From contig LSSN01005034.1 of the NCBI GenBank assembly GCA_001970855.1, forward strand, positions 1-11,153: a stretch of DNA of 11,153 nt, in the 5' to 3' direction. This DNA is from Smittium culicis (Eukaryota; Kickxellomycota; Harpellomycetes; Harpellales; Legeriomycetaceae). A program made the translations under genes and the position numbers. The notes beneath the pieces are model-generated. The model was not told the DNA's origin. It searched no databases and saw only the letters and a program-made list of their open reading frames with translations. Of the stretch, positions 1 to 10,089 are shown one piece after another. The number at the start of each line of letters is the position of its first letter. The first letter of the stretch is position 1.

Positions 1-533
1 TTTTTAATTATCTAACAGTTTAAAATTTTAATTCGTGATAAGGTTGAATTTAATTGGTTATTATTTTTCGGTTTTTAGCTCAAAGATATATTTAAAATAA
101 CTAATTAGGAGGCTGATTACTTAAAGTAAGATAAATAATAAATATTATAACTAAAAGTTAAAATTTTTTCAGAAATGATATTCAAAAGGGAATATTAAAC
201 TCAAGTTCAAAAGTAATTTTTTAAATCAAGATTTTATTATTTTAAATTAGTACTGGATTGGTTCAAAAGTGCCCCCTTTTTCCTAGGAAATTTTTAATAT
301 GGTTTATACGTATTTTTTATTTGTCTTATTATAATTATTTTATTGTTATTTTTCTTTATTATTTGAACTAGGCAAACAATCTCATTTTAGGTTAGTTAAT
401 TTAACAATTTACTAAATATTTATCTGAAAATACAATTGATAAAAAAGGGATTGATCATTTTTTTTCAATCATATTTTGATTTTTTAATTTTCTAAGTATT
501 TAAGTATAAATTTACGTTATTTATATGATATTG

Positions 534-549
534 AAATTTCCATTTGGGG
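534..549. repeat. Left arm of a distant 16-base inverted match
   Basis: The 16 bases here (AAATTTCCATTTGGGG) are the exact reverse complement of 8158-8173. Six of the 16 are G or C in DNA of under 20% G+C, so a chance match within 11 kb is unlikely though not excluded. The match does not extend on either side without gaps. It could be a fragment of a dispersed repeat or the worn ends of a former element. No function is implied. Confidence 0.5.
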
Positions 550-1653
550 GTTTCTGATTTTATTATTTTTTAAACTTTTATTTTTTGTAAATAATAATAA
601 AATTTGAATGCAAATATTAGATTATTATCATACTTGAATTTTTATGTTCTAAATTATATAACCTAAATAAAAGATCCAATGAGTAAAAAATAAGCAATTT
701 TTTTTTATCAAGAATCACTATATTATTCCTCGGTATTCTTTTAACATTCATAAATTGTCATAAAAAACCTAGATTAATTCAAAATTCATTTTTTCAGTTT
801 TTCTTTGATGTAAATATATACCTTTATAATTAGTTATGCGACATCGATATATTAAAAAGAATCTTTTAAAAATATTTTTTGCTTTTTATACGATATTTAT
901 TTGAAAATAATAAAGTTATCTTTTGGAACGAGTTAAATTTCGCTTATTTATTTCTTAGAATTTATAAATAAAACAAGTTATTCTTATAATTTCCACAAGA
1001 AGTTTTAAAGAAATATAACTATTTCAATTCATATAAATTAATATTTTTTTCTTAATTTTTGTATGGTATAGTAAATTATTTTTAAGCACAATAATTAGCC
1101 GTAGGATTATCACTTTAACATTTTGTTTTGTTGAATATCCCAAAAAAAACTTTTTTATCCTGGTACATTAATTACTAGTGAAAAAATTTGAAAAAAATTT
1201 CGATTCCTTAATTATCCAATTATATTACAAAATTGTAAAAATTTTCTTTTAAATGATTGAAGATTTAATGAAAGTTTTGAGTTATTAAGTTTATTTGTAA
1301 TTATATTTTACAATTTTTTATAATAATTGTAAAATTTAACATTGAGTTTATTGTGAGCATTATCATTTTTCTTTGTGTTGGCTTTATAAGCTTTAGAGAA
1401 GTTAAATCAATTATTAACTCGTTTAAAATTGTTTAAACCATCTTTGGGCCTTTTTCTGATCTTTTTTATAGCCAAATTTATATATAATATTTTGACCTTA
1501 AATTAAATTTATTTTCTAATTTATTTTTCTACTATGATTATTAGTGCTGAATACATGGGATTTCTATCTGAAAGTTTTATTTATTAGAATTTTTAAATAC
1601 TTAGTTTAAAATTTATATTTCTTTACTATCTAATAGATAAAAAAAAAGTTATT

Positions 1654-1688
1654 TAGGAATTAAATTTTAGGAATTAAATTTTAGGAAT
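1654..1688. repeat. 14-base tandem repeat, about 2.5 copies
   Basis: The unit TAGGAATTAAATTT occurs at 1654-1667 and again without change at 1668-1681. A partial third copy (TAGGAAT) follows at 1682-1688. The exact copies suggest recent slippage. No coding or regulatory meaning can be read from it. Confidence 0.85.
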
Positions 1689-2600
1689 AATTAAAGAACT
1701 CTTTAAATCATGCCAATTAATTAACAGTTTAATTAATCAAAAACCAATAGTATTATGTCTTAAAATATTCATACTTTTTTCAGTATCCGTTATATTGATA
1801 TTTTAATAGCATAAAATATATTAGAAATTTGATTTGCTTTATTTTAAATTTCAATTTTTTTTAAAATATGGAAACATTATATGAAATTAAAATATATAAA
1901 GTTCACAGTAAATTTTTTTTTGGTCTTACCTGATACATTCTTCAGTTTAGGATATTTCACTCCACGAAATAATTGCGAATGCCTAATATGATGCAACATA
2001 ACTAAGCTAAAAAAAATAAATTTTTAAAAAATATTAAAAAATTAGTATTTAAATAATTAAATTTTTTATTTGCGATAGATATAAAAAAATCATAAAAATA
2101 AGTTCTTGATATAATAGTTATTATCTAATATATTAACTAGATTTAGTTTTTATTGGTTACAATACTGTGAGTAAAATAAATAAATATATTTAAAATTTAA
2201 AACCTACGAGTTTAAGTTTTAATAGTAAATAAAATAAACTTCAAATAATAATTTTCAGTAAAAAATCAGCTATTTTATATCAAATTATTATATAAAGATA
2301 TTATATAAGGGAATGAATAATTTCATCTCTCTTTTAAATTTTAAAAATACAGATACTAGTATTATTATTTAGTAATTTTACGACAAATTTTACCAATTTT
2401 TTTTTTTAAAAACTCAGTAAAACAAGAAACTGTAACCCATTTTCTAAAAAAAAAACTTCTATTTGAAATTTTAGTTTCCGTATGATGCTTTTATGAGAAA
2501 TTCCTTTAACATAATAAGGTATTTTAGGAATTATAAACTATAACAGGATAAAAAATATAGCGTAAACTCTTAACCAAAGAATAGTGTAATAAAATTGTAT

Positions 2601-3806
2601 TACATCGCCCCTGAATGTTTCAGCGTTATCAGAGGTAAATGAAAAGAAACATATACTTAAAAGTATAACAATTCAGCTTTTTAATCTCAAAACATAACGA
2701 CAAAAATAAAAACCATAAAAATTCTGTAACTGCAGAATTCTCTTTTCAGAGACCAAATATGCTATTCACAAATATTATGATAGTTACATATAGTTTATAA
2801 TAACAATGTTATATAAATAAAGATTATAAAACATTTAAAAATGCATGAGTCTATCAAGAAAACTGTACCAAATATTTGATCCTGAAATTGAAACACTTAT
2901 TGATATTGATAAGCTTAATTAATTGTTGCTTGTAAACTAGAAGAAAAAAATATAAAATAATAAAACTTAATTGAAGGCGCTAAAATAAAACTAAAACCTA
3001 CATAGGTAGAAATATACAACCGTTCAAAAAATTCATATTGTAAATTTTAAAGCAACCTCTAAAAAAAATTTCTTGAGGATTCAAAATTAATAATTTTCCG
3101 CAAGACGCAGTCGCGGTTATTTATCTATATTAGGCACACATTTTGACCAGTTTAAGGTGGGCGAATCCAATAAATTTTCAAATTAGAATTAGAAAACTTA
3201 GACTACAGCAAATGAATATGAAAATTATACATGATTACAAGATTTCATTTGTATATCATAAAATCTTGATGGGAGTGTTTAAAAGAAAATATATCGTTGA
3301 ATTACTAAGAATTGTGTTTTTTTCCGCGCTTAACTTTATACATAATAAAGTAAAAAAAAAATATGTATGTTACAGACTCTGTGTTAGCAAAATTTTTTTC
3401 GTTTATTGTATCAAAAACACCAAAAAATAAGTTAAAGATATGAGATTCGGAATTTGAATAAATTTTTTCGTAGCTAAAAATAAAAATTGCGGCCACAGAT
3501 CAATCTTGGACAAACAATAACTAATTTTGTAATTATAAGAATGAAATTTAAAATAGTACCTTTTACATAGATATGTATCCTGATGAAAAAAAAGAAGATT
3601 TAATTCATTGACCTATTGAATTCATGTATTCATATACTTATACATAAACTATACGAATACTAGATATTATTATGGAAAGTTTTAAAATATAAATTCAGAG
3701 ATCTTTATTTTGGTAATACGCCCAGATTTATATATTTATTAAAAATAATAAACCTTTATTATCACGAGAATTAACTCGAGGAATCAATATCACGGAACGA
3801 TTATAA
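2601..3806. other. A-rich stretch with no recognisable gene, possibly the 5' part of a decayed element
   Basis: This 1.2-kb stretch is A-rich on the + strand and a little richer in G+C than the desert to its left, with a G+C-rich spot near 3100-3120. A 95-codon open stretch at 3143-3430 (+) opens only with a TTG. It translates to a basic, low-complexity peptide rich in K, I and F that I cannot match to any family, so I do not call it a gene. By position this is where the LTR, the primer-binding site and the start of gag of the element at 3807-5933 would lie. I could not find an LTR pair or a primer-binding site. Confidence 0.5.
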
Positions 3807-3911
3807 AAATTAATGATATTTGAGGATTCTAGAAATCAATTTACACAGAATAAAGAACTGATCAAGAAAAATTTGCAGAATTTAGGACTTAATATAAAGA
3901 ATTATAAATAA
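3807..3911 (+). pseudogene. gag-like fragment of the decayed copia element
   Basis: A 34-codon open stretch ends at a TAA at 3909-3911. It contains the charged, helical peptide KELIKKNLQNLGLNIKNY. Copia-type Gag proteins (UBN2-like) have a comparable segment in which a helix leads into an LK-x-LGL-x-I pattern. The match is loose and rests mostly on its position just before the protease-like and integrase-like pieces. No start or capsid domain can be defined. Alone this would be weak evidence. Confidence 0.3.
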
Positions 3912-3965
3912 TTTAACAAATAACTAAATATATATATTAGATAAGCTTTTGATTGTTTCTAATAG

Positions 3966-4234
3966 ATTCCTGAGATATGTATTGATTGTACATCATTCCA
4001 AAATAAAAAACTTTCGGAAGGAAGCCTCAAAAGTATTAGCTGTAATAAATACCACTATAAAAATACTGGTCTCGTTCATGGGAAATCAGCAAGAAATATC
4101 AGTAGTACTAATTTATTTAGGATTTATAATGACGATAATAGTAGAGATGGAACAATTATAAACCTAGATTATGGATATTTACCGTGTCACTGACAGAAAC
4201 TGTAATTCAAAATTAACTCTTCTGTAAACACAAA
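3966..4234 (+). pseudogene. Zinc-knuckle/protease-like fragment of the decayed copia element
   Basis: One frame is open for 75 codons (3966-4190) and holds cysteines and histidines in the run SCNKYHYKNTGLVH, which may be the remains of a Gag zinc knuckle with one cysteine lost. A second frame, entered near 4154, reads RLWIFTVSLTETV from about 4166. This recalls the copia protease site, which begins with W-I-(L/F) followed by D-(S/T)-G-A-(S/T). Here the catalytic aspartate and glycine are missing, so no protease activity is possible. Another frame is also open for 70 codons at 3949-4158. A stretch open in two frames in AT-rich DNA suggests former coding sequence. Confidence 0.35.
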
Positions 4235-4428
4235 ATAATCTCGTAGAATGGGAATTGATTTCTCACTATGATATTGAAACTTGAAAAAATAAAAGTTAAA
4301 AAGAAAAGGTTAAGCGGATACTGATGAATTCGAATTATAATTCTAGAATACGGAGCATCATATAAATATAAATCCGCATTAATTATAATCAGAAAGAAAT
4401 TATATTATTTGCGCTAAAGAAAAATAAA

Positions 4429-4708
4429 GTGTTGGGTAAAACGTACCTATTATACTCCGAAAAAATTTCATAAAAAAATAAATTAGAAAATAAGGGATAA
4501 AAATGTCTTAGAAACTTTTTGAGATCTCATAAAGACATTTAAAAACTTTTCAAGATAAATTACACATCCTCAGGTGATTATTTAACACCAAATATGAGCC
4601 CGAAGGGTACTCCTAGAAGTATCAAAGTGTAAAAGGAATAATAAATAAATAATCATGATTAATATGCTGCTATCACGGTTACATAAAATTTACTCAATTT
4701 TGATCTAA
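4429..4708 (+). pseudogene. Copia integrase remnant
   Basis: Three islands lie in integrase order. At 4429-4470 the frame reads VLGKTYLLYSEKIS, like the C-x-LGK-x-TRLPF end of the zinc (GAG-pre-integrase) domain. At 4543-4629 a 29-codon frame contains SGDYLTPNM, like the DNGGEYLTP-x-F segment around the second catalytic aspartate, then GTPRSIKV, like the TP-x-(S/Q)NGV-AER segment that precedes the catalytic glutamate. The frame then hits a stop. At 4664-4705 another frame reads MLLSRLHKIYS, like the ML-x-x-x-LPK-x-(F/Y)W segment. The catalytic D and E positions are not intact and the spacing is about half the usual, so this is a dead gene. It is the strongest part of the element together with the reverse transcriptase. 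Confidence 0.5.
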
Positions 4709-5678
4709 TCAAGCGAAAGATTATAAGAGACAGAAAAAAAAAAGACGTTTCCAGAAACGGGATCTATTGATTAGAATTCTAATTTTGCAGCACTATATAA
4801 TGAAAAAGTACTATAGACTCGAATCTGATATCTAATTGCTCATAAAATAAAGTAGATCAAAAATGAGCTCACATGTTAAATCTAGTAGCTCAGTTTTGAA
4901 ACATTGATAGCTTGTATCCGCAAATATTGAAACTATTTTTAGAGCAACTATTGAAATAAAAAGTCATAGTGGCGGCCTCAGAACTAAATAGCGAAAACTA
5001 TAAGATACCAAACAAAATTTAATGATAATCAAAGATATAAAGGATCGGATAATGATAACTAAATCGCAAAGAATTGAGAAAGTTGAATCAGCTTATTCTA
5101 TCTGAATGGCAATCAATAAAAACCTTAGGTATCAAAAAAACTCAACTCAGAAAAAATTTTTAGACAGGAAAATCAGTACTAAAAATCGGTCTACAAACCA
5201 AGAAAATTATATGTTTAAATAATTCACAAAAAAATTCACAAATACCAGTTTGAATTCTAGTAGAGTAGTTAAGTCTGGTATAGCTTTAGGATAGAATACC
5301 ATGAACTGCCAAAAAACATCCCTTTTTTAAATAAAATTTTTAACTTAACAAGCTATGCTGAATATAAAATTATTATCACAAAAAGAATGGTTATCACGAG
5401 CTTATGTTTCAATTAAGAGAATAAGAAAAGTCGAATGAATTAGATTTGTATATTTAGAATCATAAAATAAGATTTTTTTTAATCATTTTCAGTCTCCTAC
5501 ACGCAATATTATTGAAATAATATAAATTATACAAAATATTTTAAGGACAGAATAATAATTTTATTGTTTTAGTTGCATCAGAGGACATTAAAAATGGTAA
5601 TAAGTTAAAAAATTGATGATAAATAGACAGCCAAAATATTGGAATACTGTGGAATATACGATATAAAAAGAATTCAAG
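4709..5678 (+). other. Interior of the decayed element, between integrase and reverse transcriptase remnants
   Basis: About 970 bases separate the integrase and reverse transcriptase islands, close to the 300-350 codons usual in copia polyproteins. The stretch stays A-rich with moderate G+C (19 of 60 in line 5041-5100). I can read no convincing motif, only scattered short peptides. A 10-base A run lies at 4734-4743. In the two lines I counted (4501-4560 and 5041-5100), TpA is less frequent than ApT (4 to 6 and 5 to 8). That argues against strong repeat-induced point mutation as the cause of decay. Confidence 0.4.
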
Positions 5679-5933
5679 TGGAAATTTTCATTAGATATGT
5701 GCCCAAAAACACACAAAAAAGATCATTAAAAGACGTGATATTTTTTTATAATTGTTAATAATTTACATTATTATCAAAAAATATTAAATGTTCTCTAAAC
5801 TTCCGAATACAGAAAATGTGATTAATAAGAGAAGTGTTGGTATATAAATCAGGATTTATACAGAAAACATTTTTTCATGAATACTGGTCAATTTAAGACA
5901 TTTTTTACGCTTATTGTAGATTAAATCGTGGAA
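5679..5933 (+). pseudogene. Copia reverse transcriptase remnant
   Basis: Four motifs appear in the correct order, with frame changes between them. At 5679-5699 the frame reads WKFSLDM, like the W-x-(I/F)-HQLD(V/M) motif that carries the first catalytic aspartate. At 5832-5849 it reads KCWYIN, like the R-x-WY motif. At 5844-5863 it reads KSGFIQ, like the LKSLGF-x-Q motif. At 5910-5930 it reads LIVD, a stop, then IV, like the YVDD catalytic loop with its second aspartate replaced by a stop. The distances (51 codons from LDM to GFIQ, 19 from GFIQ to VD) are somewhat below the usual ones. Each motif alone could be chance. The series makes chance unlikely, and the product cannot be functional. Confidence 0.5.
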
Positions 5934-7960
5934 AACGGTCTAATATTACAAAATAAGAGCTAAATTCGGATAAAATTTTTATTTTAATCAATGAAATATA
6001 ATATTAATTAATCTTATCTCTAAATTTATCGATTAAAAATAAATTTTCGTAGTGTAAAAATATATTAAAAATACACGAGTTTTATTATTATCCTTAATGG
6101 TTTAATTTCAATGAAATTATTTTTATTTAAACATAACCGATAAATGTAATCATATTTTTACTTTTGAAATTATTATTATCTTATTTATTAAGTGACCTGA
6201 GATAAAATATAGCAGCATAATAAAAAATCATTGTAATGAATAGTGTGTGAATTTTACGCTGAATAAAACAATAAAAATCTACAAATTATTATATATAAAT
6301 TCAAAACCAAAACAAAACAAATAAAACTAATAAAAAACATTTTGAATTATATAAGTAAAAAATAATATATTTTTATTACACAAAAATAAATAATGAGATT
6401 GGTAAATAAGTAAATAAACAAATAAAATCAGTGATTTTCCATTATCGATCAACTGAAAGTAATATAAATTTTTTTTTTAAAATGTACATATAAAATTATT
6501 AGCTTAAATTTATGTTCAAAAAACGTATTTTAGATAGCTAGTGTTTAAGAAAAGAGAAACTTAAAATAGCAAAATAAACAAAAAAAAAATTATACAATTA
6601 TTCAATTATTTTATCTACTGAAGATTATTTTACAATAAAAAGTAATGCATTATTTGAGATAATAATAAAATATCACAAAAAAATATATGGTCTGCATTAA
6701 AATTTTCATTTTCATTACTTTAAAATATTACTAAATATTTTTTATAAAAAATCATTAATTTTTAAATCAGTTAATGATATAGTACAAAAATTCGCATTTA
6801 AAGCTTTATATTAGTTTAAATGTCTTAAGTTAAAAATTGAAATGGTGTACAATATAAATCTAAAATTCCAAAAAAAGACCTTTTACAACTAATATCGAAA
6901 AGTCTATACTTTTTAATTCTGAATTACATAAAGTTCCATACAACTTTTTTTAATATATATTTTAAGCGATATTTTATTTTTATATTCTATACTCAAAGAA
7001 AAATATCAATAAAAATCTTCAGTACAAGTATATGAAAAATTATGTTTAATAGCTTATTTTTAACTTGTTAACATAATATCAAAATTTTAAATAAATTCAA
7101 AAAATAACCAGTATCCTCTTGAAATAATACTTAATTTATTATATATTAATTTATACTAAATAATATGATTTTACGTGAAAAAAAAATGAAGCTGATTATT
7201 GTGATTTTTGATTATATTCCGTAAAAATATAAAAATAATTTCAGAGGTTAAAAATATGAGTTTTTTTTTTAGAGGTGTATACTATATCCTTTATATTTTT
7301 AATATTATATATTATATTTTAGTTTAATATTTAACATAATTATAAATAAAGGTCTAGTGCGTGTTATCTCAAATATGTATTTTTTTTTATAAAAATATAA
7401 TAATCTAATAAATCCACTACAATTTCTTGCAATAAAATAAATATATTATTTTTTTTGTAAATATATTATTTATCCTCATAAAGCTGATTTTTAGATGAGT
7501 ATTTTTATTTATTGAATTTTTTCTAACTTGTGCGGTATAAATACCAGTATTTCTTAAATAAATAGATTAAATAATTATGTGAATTTATAATACTCATAAT
7601 AATTAAAACAAAATCTAAAATATATCAAAATTTTTTTATATAAAAATAGCTATAAAATAAGTATATAAATTTTATTAGTAGTATTAGAGTATATTATGAA
7701 AAATATTAATTTTGTAAATAAAATAAATAAAATTCGAGTAGTTCAAAGAAAAAAAGCTATAAAATAAGGAAGCTTATATGAAATATTTTCAAATTTTAGG
7801 ATTAAAGAGCTTTTTTTTATTTTAGATTTTAAAGTACATTTTAGCAATTTTTAACTTTAAAGGTGAATTTTTTCAATTTCAAAGATATGATGGCGTATAT
7901 TTGCTATTAATATAGTTGATATATATAAATTATATATAAATTCACAATTTAATACATTAT

Positions 7961-7985
7961 GGAAAATATATATATATATATTTCC
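7961..7985. repeat. (TA)n microsatellite flanked by GGAAA/TTTCC
   Basis: A run of alternating A and T is bounded by GGAAA on the left and TTTCC on the right, so the whole tract can fold into a hairpin or extrude a cruciform. Further TATATA runs lie just before it at 7919-7937. Such tracts arise by slippage. No function is implied. Confidence 0.8.
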
Positions 7986-8149
7986 AAAAAGAGATAAAGA
8001 ATAATTAATATAAAGGTCATCATTTAATAACTTTAATTATTAAATCAGAATTAAAATCTACTGCTTTATTTATATTATTGAAAAGTATTATTATCTAACT
8101 GAAAATCGCATAAAATATAATATCTAAAATTTTATATATCAGCGAGCAT

Positions 8150-8176
8150 TGAAATTTCCCCAAATGGAAATTTTCA
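8150..8176. repeat. Short inverted repeat containing the right arm of the distant match
   Basis: AAATTTCC (8152-8159) and GGAAATTT (8166-8173) form perfect 8-base arms around a six-base loop, and the flanking TG and CA almost extend the stem. Bases 8158-8173 are also the exact reverse complement of 534-549, and 8148-8159 matches 530-541 directly over 12 bases. The site is therefore related to the left one in both orientations. It is not followed by a T run typical of a terminator on either strand. Confidence 0.6.
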
Positions 8177-9663
8177 TAAGAATAAAAAATATAAGCACAG
8201 ATTATTGTACATTATTATTAATATTCAAACAAAGAAATTCAATCATTATTTAAAATGTTAATAATTATAATTCAAGTAATTACTATATTCATATCAAAGA
8301 CAAAAAAATCACTTTAAATGCGGTAAAATCTAAATAAGAATTTAATTATCATAACAGTTTTCTCAAAATACAAAAAATGTAACAGATATATCGATAGTTT
8401 TTTAAAGAAATAAATGAGATAATTATATTTTTCTAAAAAGTTATGTAATTTCAGCTTATTGTAGTAATTATCAACCTTTAGAAAATACACTATATTTATA
8501 AACCTATTTTATATATTTTAATTATTTATGAAATTTTATTATGCCAAATTCTAGGTGTAATAATGTTGCTAGAAGAATGATTTTCTTTTTAGCTTGAGGT
8601 TAGATATATTTTATTAGTAAATGTAGAAATATTTCGAGATACATTTAACGGATTTATACATGATTAGCACTTTAGACCAAAAAAATTATTTCAGTGATAA
8701 TTGTATTCAGGTACTATCAGCTATGCTAATTTTAAATCTCAATATAAATTATCTATGGGTAATAAATGACACACAATATGAAGAATAACTACACTTTAGC
8801 TGTATCATTTATATATTTCTAAATTATAAGCGGTATATCTAATTTTTTAATATAAAGATTCATAGGATCATTTTTTGAATGATAATTTAAGTTCAGATAC
8901 ATTAAAAGCAATCCCGTGTTTAATTTGAATATTGGGTCAAAATGCCTGGAAAGTTTCATTTGATATATTTTCTACAGAATTTGAATGTATAAATATGCAG
9001 CATGATTTTTTGACTATGAGTTTTTTCTTTAAGAATTATTTAAGAGCCTAAATTTGAAGTTTCCAAAAAAAAAAAAGACCAATGCTTATTCGTTTATATT
9101 TTAATTCCCAATTACCATCGATTATTTACTTTCGAAACAATAATTTTAGTTCATAACAGAATCTGTTCTTAAATTAACTGATTATTCGTCATTCTTAAAT
9201 ATCTCTATAAATTATGATATATTTATTATAAATGAAAAGATATAATACTATAACTGGTATGCCATCTTTAGTGCTATAGGTAGCTGAATAAATCAAAGGT
9301 CAGGAAATTTTGAAAGATGAAATATAATTTGAATTTTCCACTAAAATTTAGATAATGTATTAACTAATTGCAAGTATACATAAATCGGAGCTAATCATAA
9401 TTTTTATTAATTTTAGCGATGTTATGACTAAAACCAATGTTTAACGATCCCAAGAAAAAAAAAAACAAATCAAAGGAGTATTATTAGGTCAGTTAGACAT
9501 TCAAGCAGTTGTTATTACTTAAAATCGCTTGAGGTAACGCCGATAAATACATGGCAAATTAAATTTGACGAAAGTTTCTTTAGCTTAAAAACGAAGTGAA
9601 GATGGGTGGCTCCGTAGCAAGCGAAGTTTGTATTTTCATTTCTTGATTTGTCAAGGCTGTTAG

Positions 9664-9957
9664 TTACAAAGTTAAAAATAATATGGAAGTGGCCAATATG
9701 TGTGTATTTTCAGAGCTATTAAAAAAAGCATCTGTAGGATTAAACAAAAAAGAGGCATATTTATAAATATATGTAAGGCAGGATCCAAAGTTAAGTAAAA
9801 TATATGTTAATTGGAATATCAGGAGATATTGAGTGGAATAAGTTAAGGCTAATAGATACAGCGGAATGAAATAAACGAATATAATTGGCAGGTAAACCAG
9901 CATCGCCACAATTAGGGCTGAATAGAAGTTAGTAAAAATGGACCCGAAAGATTCCAA
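9664..9957 (-). CDS. Hypothetical small multi-pass membrane protein, or an exon of a larger gene
   Basis: I do not recognise this protein. The minus strand is open from 9990 to a TAA at 9664-9666. The coordinates given begin at a TTG, which is a poor eukaryotic start. The first ATG in frame is at 9901-9903 and would give 79 residues. Counting from the TTG, hydrophobic segments lie at about residues 14-38 and 44-65, with a shorter one at 86-97, and an N-S-S glycosylation sequon at 80-82. The sequence is rich in L, I, Y and F. The codons are fairly mixed and local G+C is near 40%, unlike the desert to the left, which favours real or formerly real coding. The frame continues upstream to a TAG at 9991-9993 that could be a splice acceptor, so this may be an internal exon. 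I find no ATG on the minus strand between 9990 and 10200. A chance frame remains possible. Confidence 0.3.
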   Translation of the reverse strand: MESFGSIFTNFYSALIVAMLVYLPIIFVYFIPLYLLALTYSTQYLLIFQLTYILLNFGSCLTYIYKYASFLFNPTDAFFNSSENTHILATSILFLTL

Positions 9958-10089
9958 TCTAATTTGTCGGTTTGCTCGGCCGCCAAATAGCTACACGCTT
10001 AGAATTCAATAACAGCGGCTATTGGCTCAGTTTACACTTTCGCCGCAAATAAAAGATTAAACGTTAAAAAGAGAATTTAGTAAAGATTC

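Larger units (their letters stand above)
1..2600. other. AT-rich gene desert (left)
   Basis: No gene is supported here. The first 60 bases contain 11 G or C (18%), and neighbouring lines look alike. The first 1.9 kb are visibly T-rich on the + strand, with many T runs of 6 to 9, and the bias turns to A further right. Stops are dense in all frames and no open stretch reads like a protein. Local oddities are a G+C-rich spot near 270-286 (a run of five C followed by T), the 14-base tandem repeat near 1654 and one arm of a distant inverted match at 534-549. I see no RNA gene. Confidence 0.8.
3807..5933 (+). mobile_element. Ancient decayed Ty1/copia-type retrotransposon (internal region)
   Basis: No intact frame remains. 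Short peptide islands on the + strand nevertheless follow the copia order gag, protease, integrase, reverse transcriptase. They are a gag-like run (3807-3908), a protease-like WIF site (from 4172), an LGK motif ending an integrase zinc domain (from 4429), an integrase core piece (from 4573), a post-core ML-RL-K piece (from 4664), and four reverse transcriptase motifs (5679-5930). Order and strand are consistent. Most spacings are shorter than in intact elements, as expected from deletion decay, and the gap from integrase to reverse transcriptase (about 1 kb) is about normal. Copia, rather than Ty3/gypsy, is favoured because integrase precedes reverse transcriptase. The A-rich sense strand is usual for retroelements. 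The ends are approximate, and LTRs and RNase H were not recognised. Confidence 0.55.
5934..9663. other. AT-rich gene desert (right)
   Basis: No gene is supported. G+C is very low at first (9 of 60 in line 6301-6360) and rises slowly to the right (13 of 60 in line 8281-8340). The + strand is A-rich up to about 7200 and balanced afterwards. RNase H and a 3' LTR of the element to the left would be expected within the first kilobase, but I cannot recognise either. Long A runs occur, for example 12 A at 9065-9076. The last 150 bases (about 9510-9660) are clearly richer in G+C and may hold the 3' end of a minus-strand gene or other single-copy sequence. I can read nothing definite there. Confidence 0.75.

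Noticed and set aside
400..1400. Yeast-type replication origin (ACS) matches
   Set aside because: Near-matches to an 11-base A/T consensus are expected by chance many times in DNA of this composition, so they carry no information.
1..2600. Mitochondrial or plasmid DNA as the source of the AT-rich sequence
   Set aside because: There are no tRNA, rRNA or respiratory genes, and the block joins directly to a gene with a nuclear-type intron.
3143..3430. 95-codon open frame on the + strand
   Set aside because: It starts only at TTG. The peptide is low in complexity, rich in K, I and F, and resembles no family I know. Such lengths can occur in A-rich DNA, so it is mentioned but not called a gene.
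3305..3496. 63-codon open frame on the minus strand
   Set aside because: It overlaps the frame above in antisense and is mostly phenylalanine, isoleucine and tyrosine from A/T runs. No sign of real coding.
2579..6260. Possible LTR pair sharing GAATAGTGT near 2579 and 6238
   Set aside because: The identity is only about nine bases and the flanks do not align. I could not find TG and CA ends or a target-site duplication.
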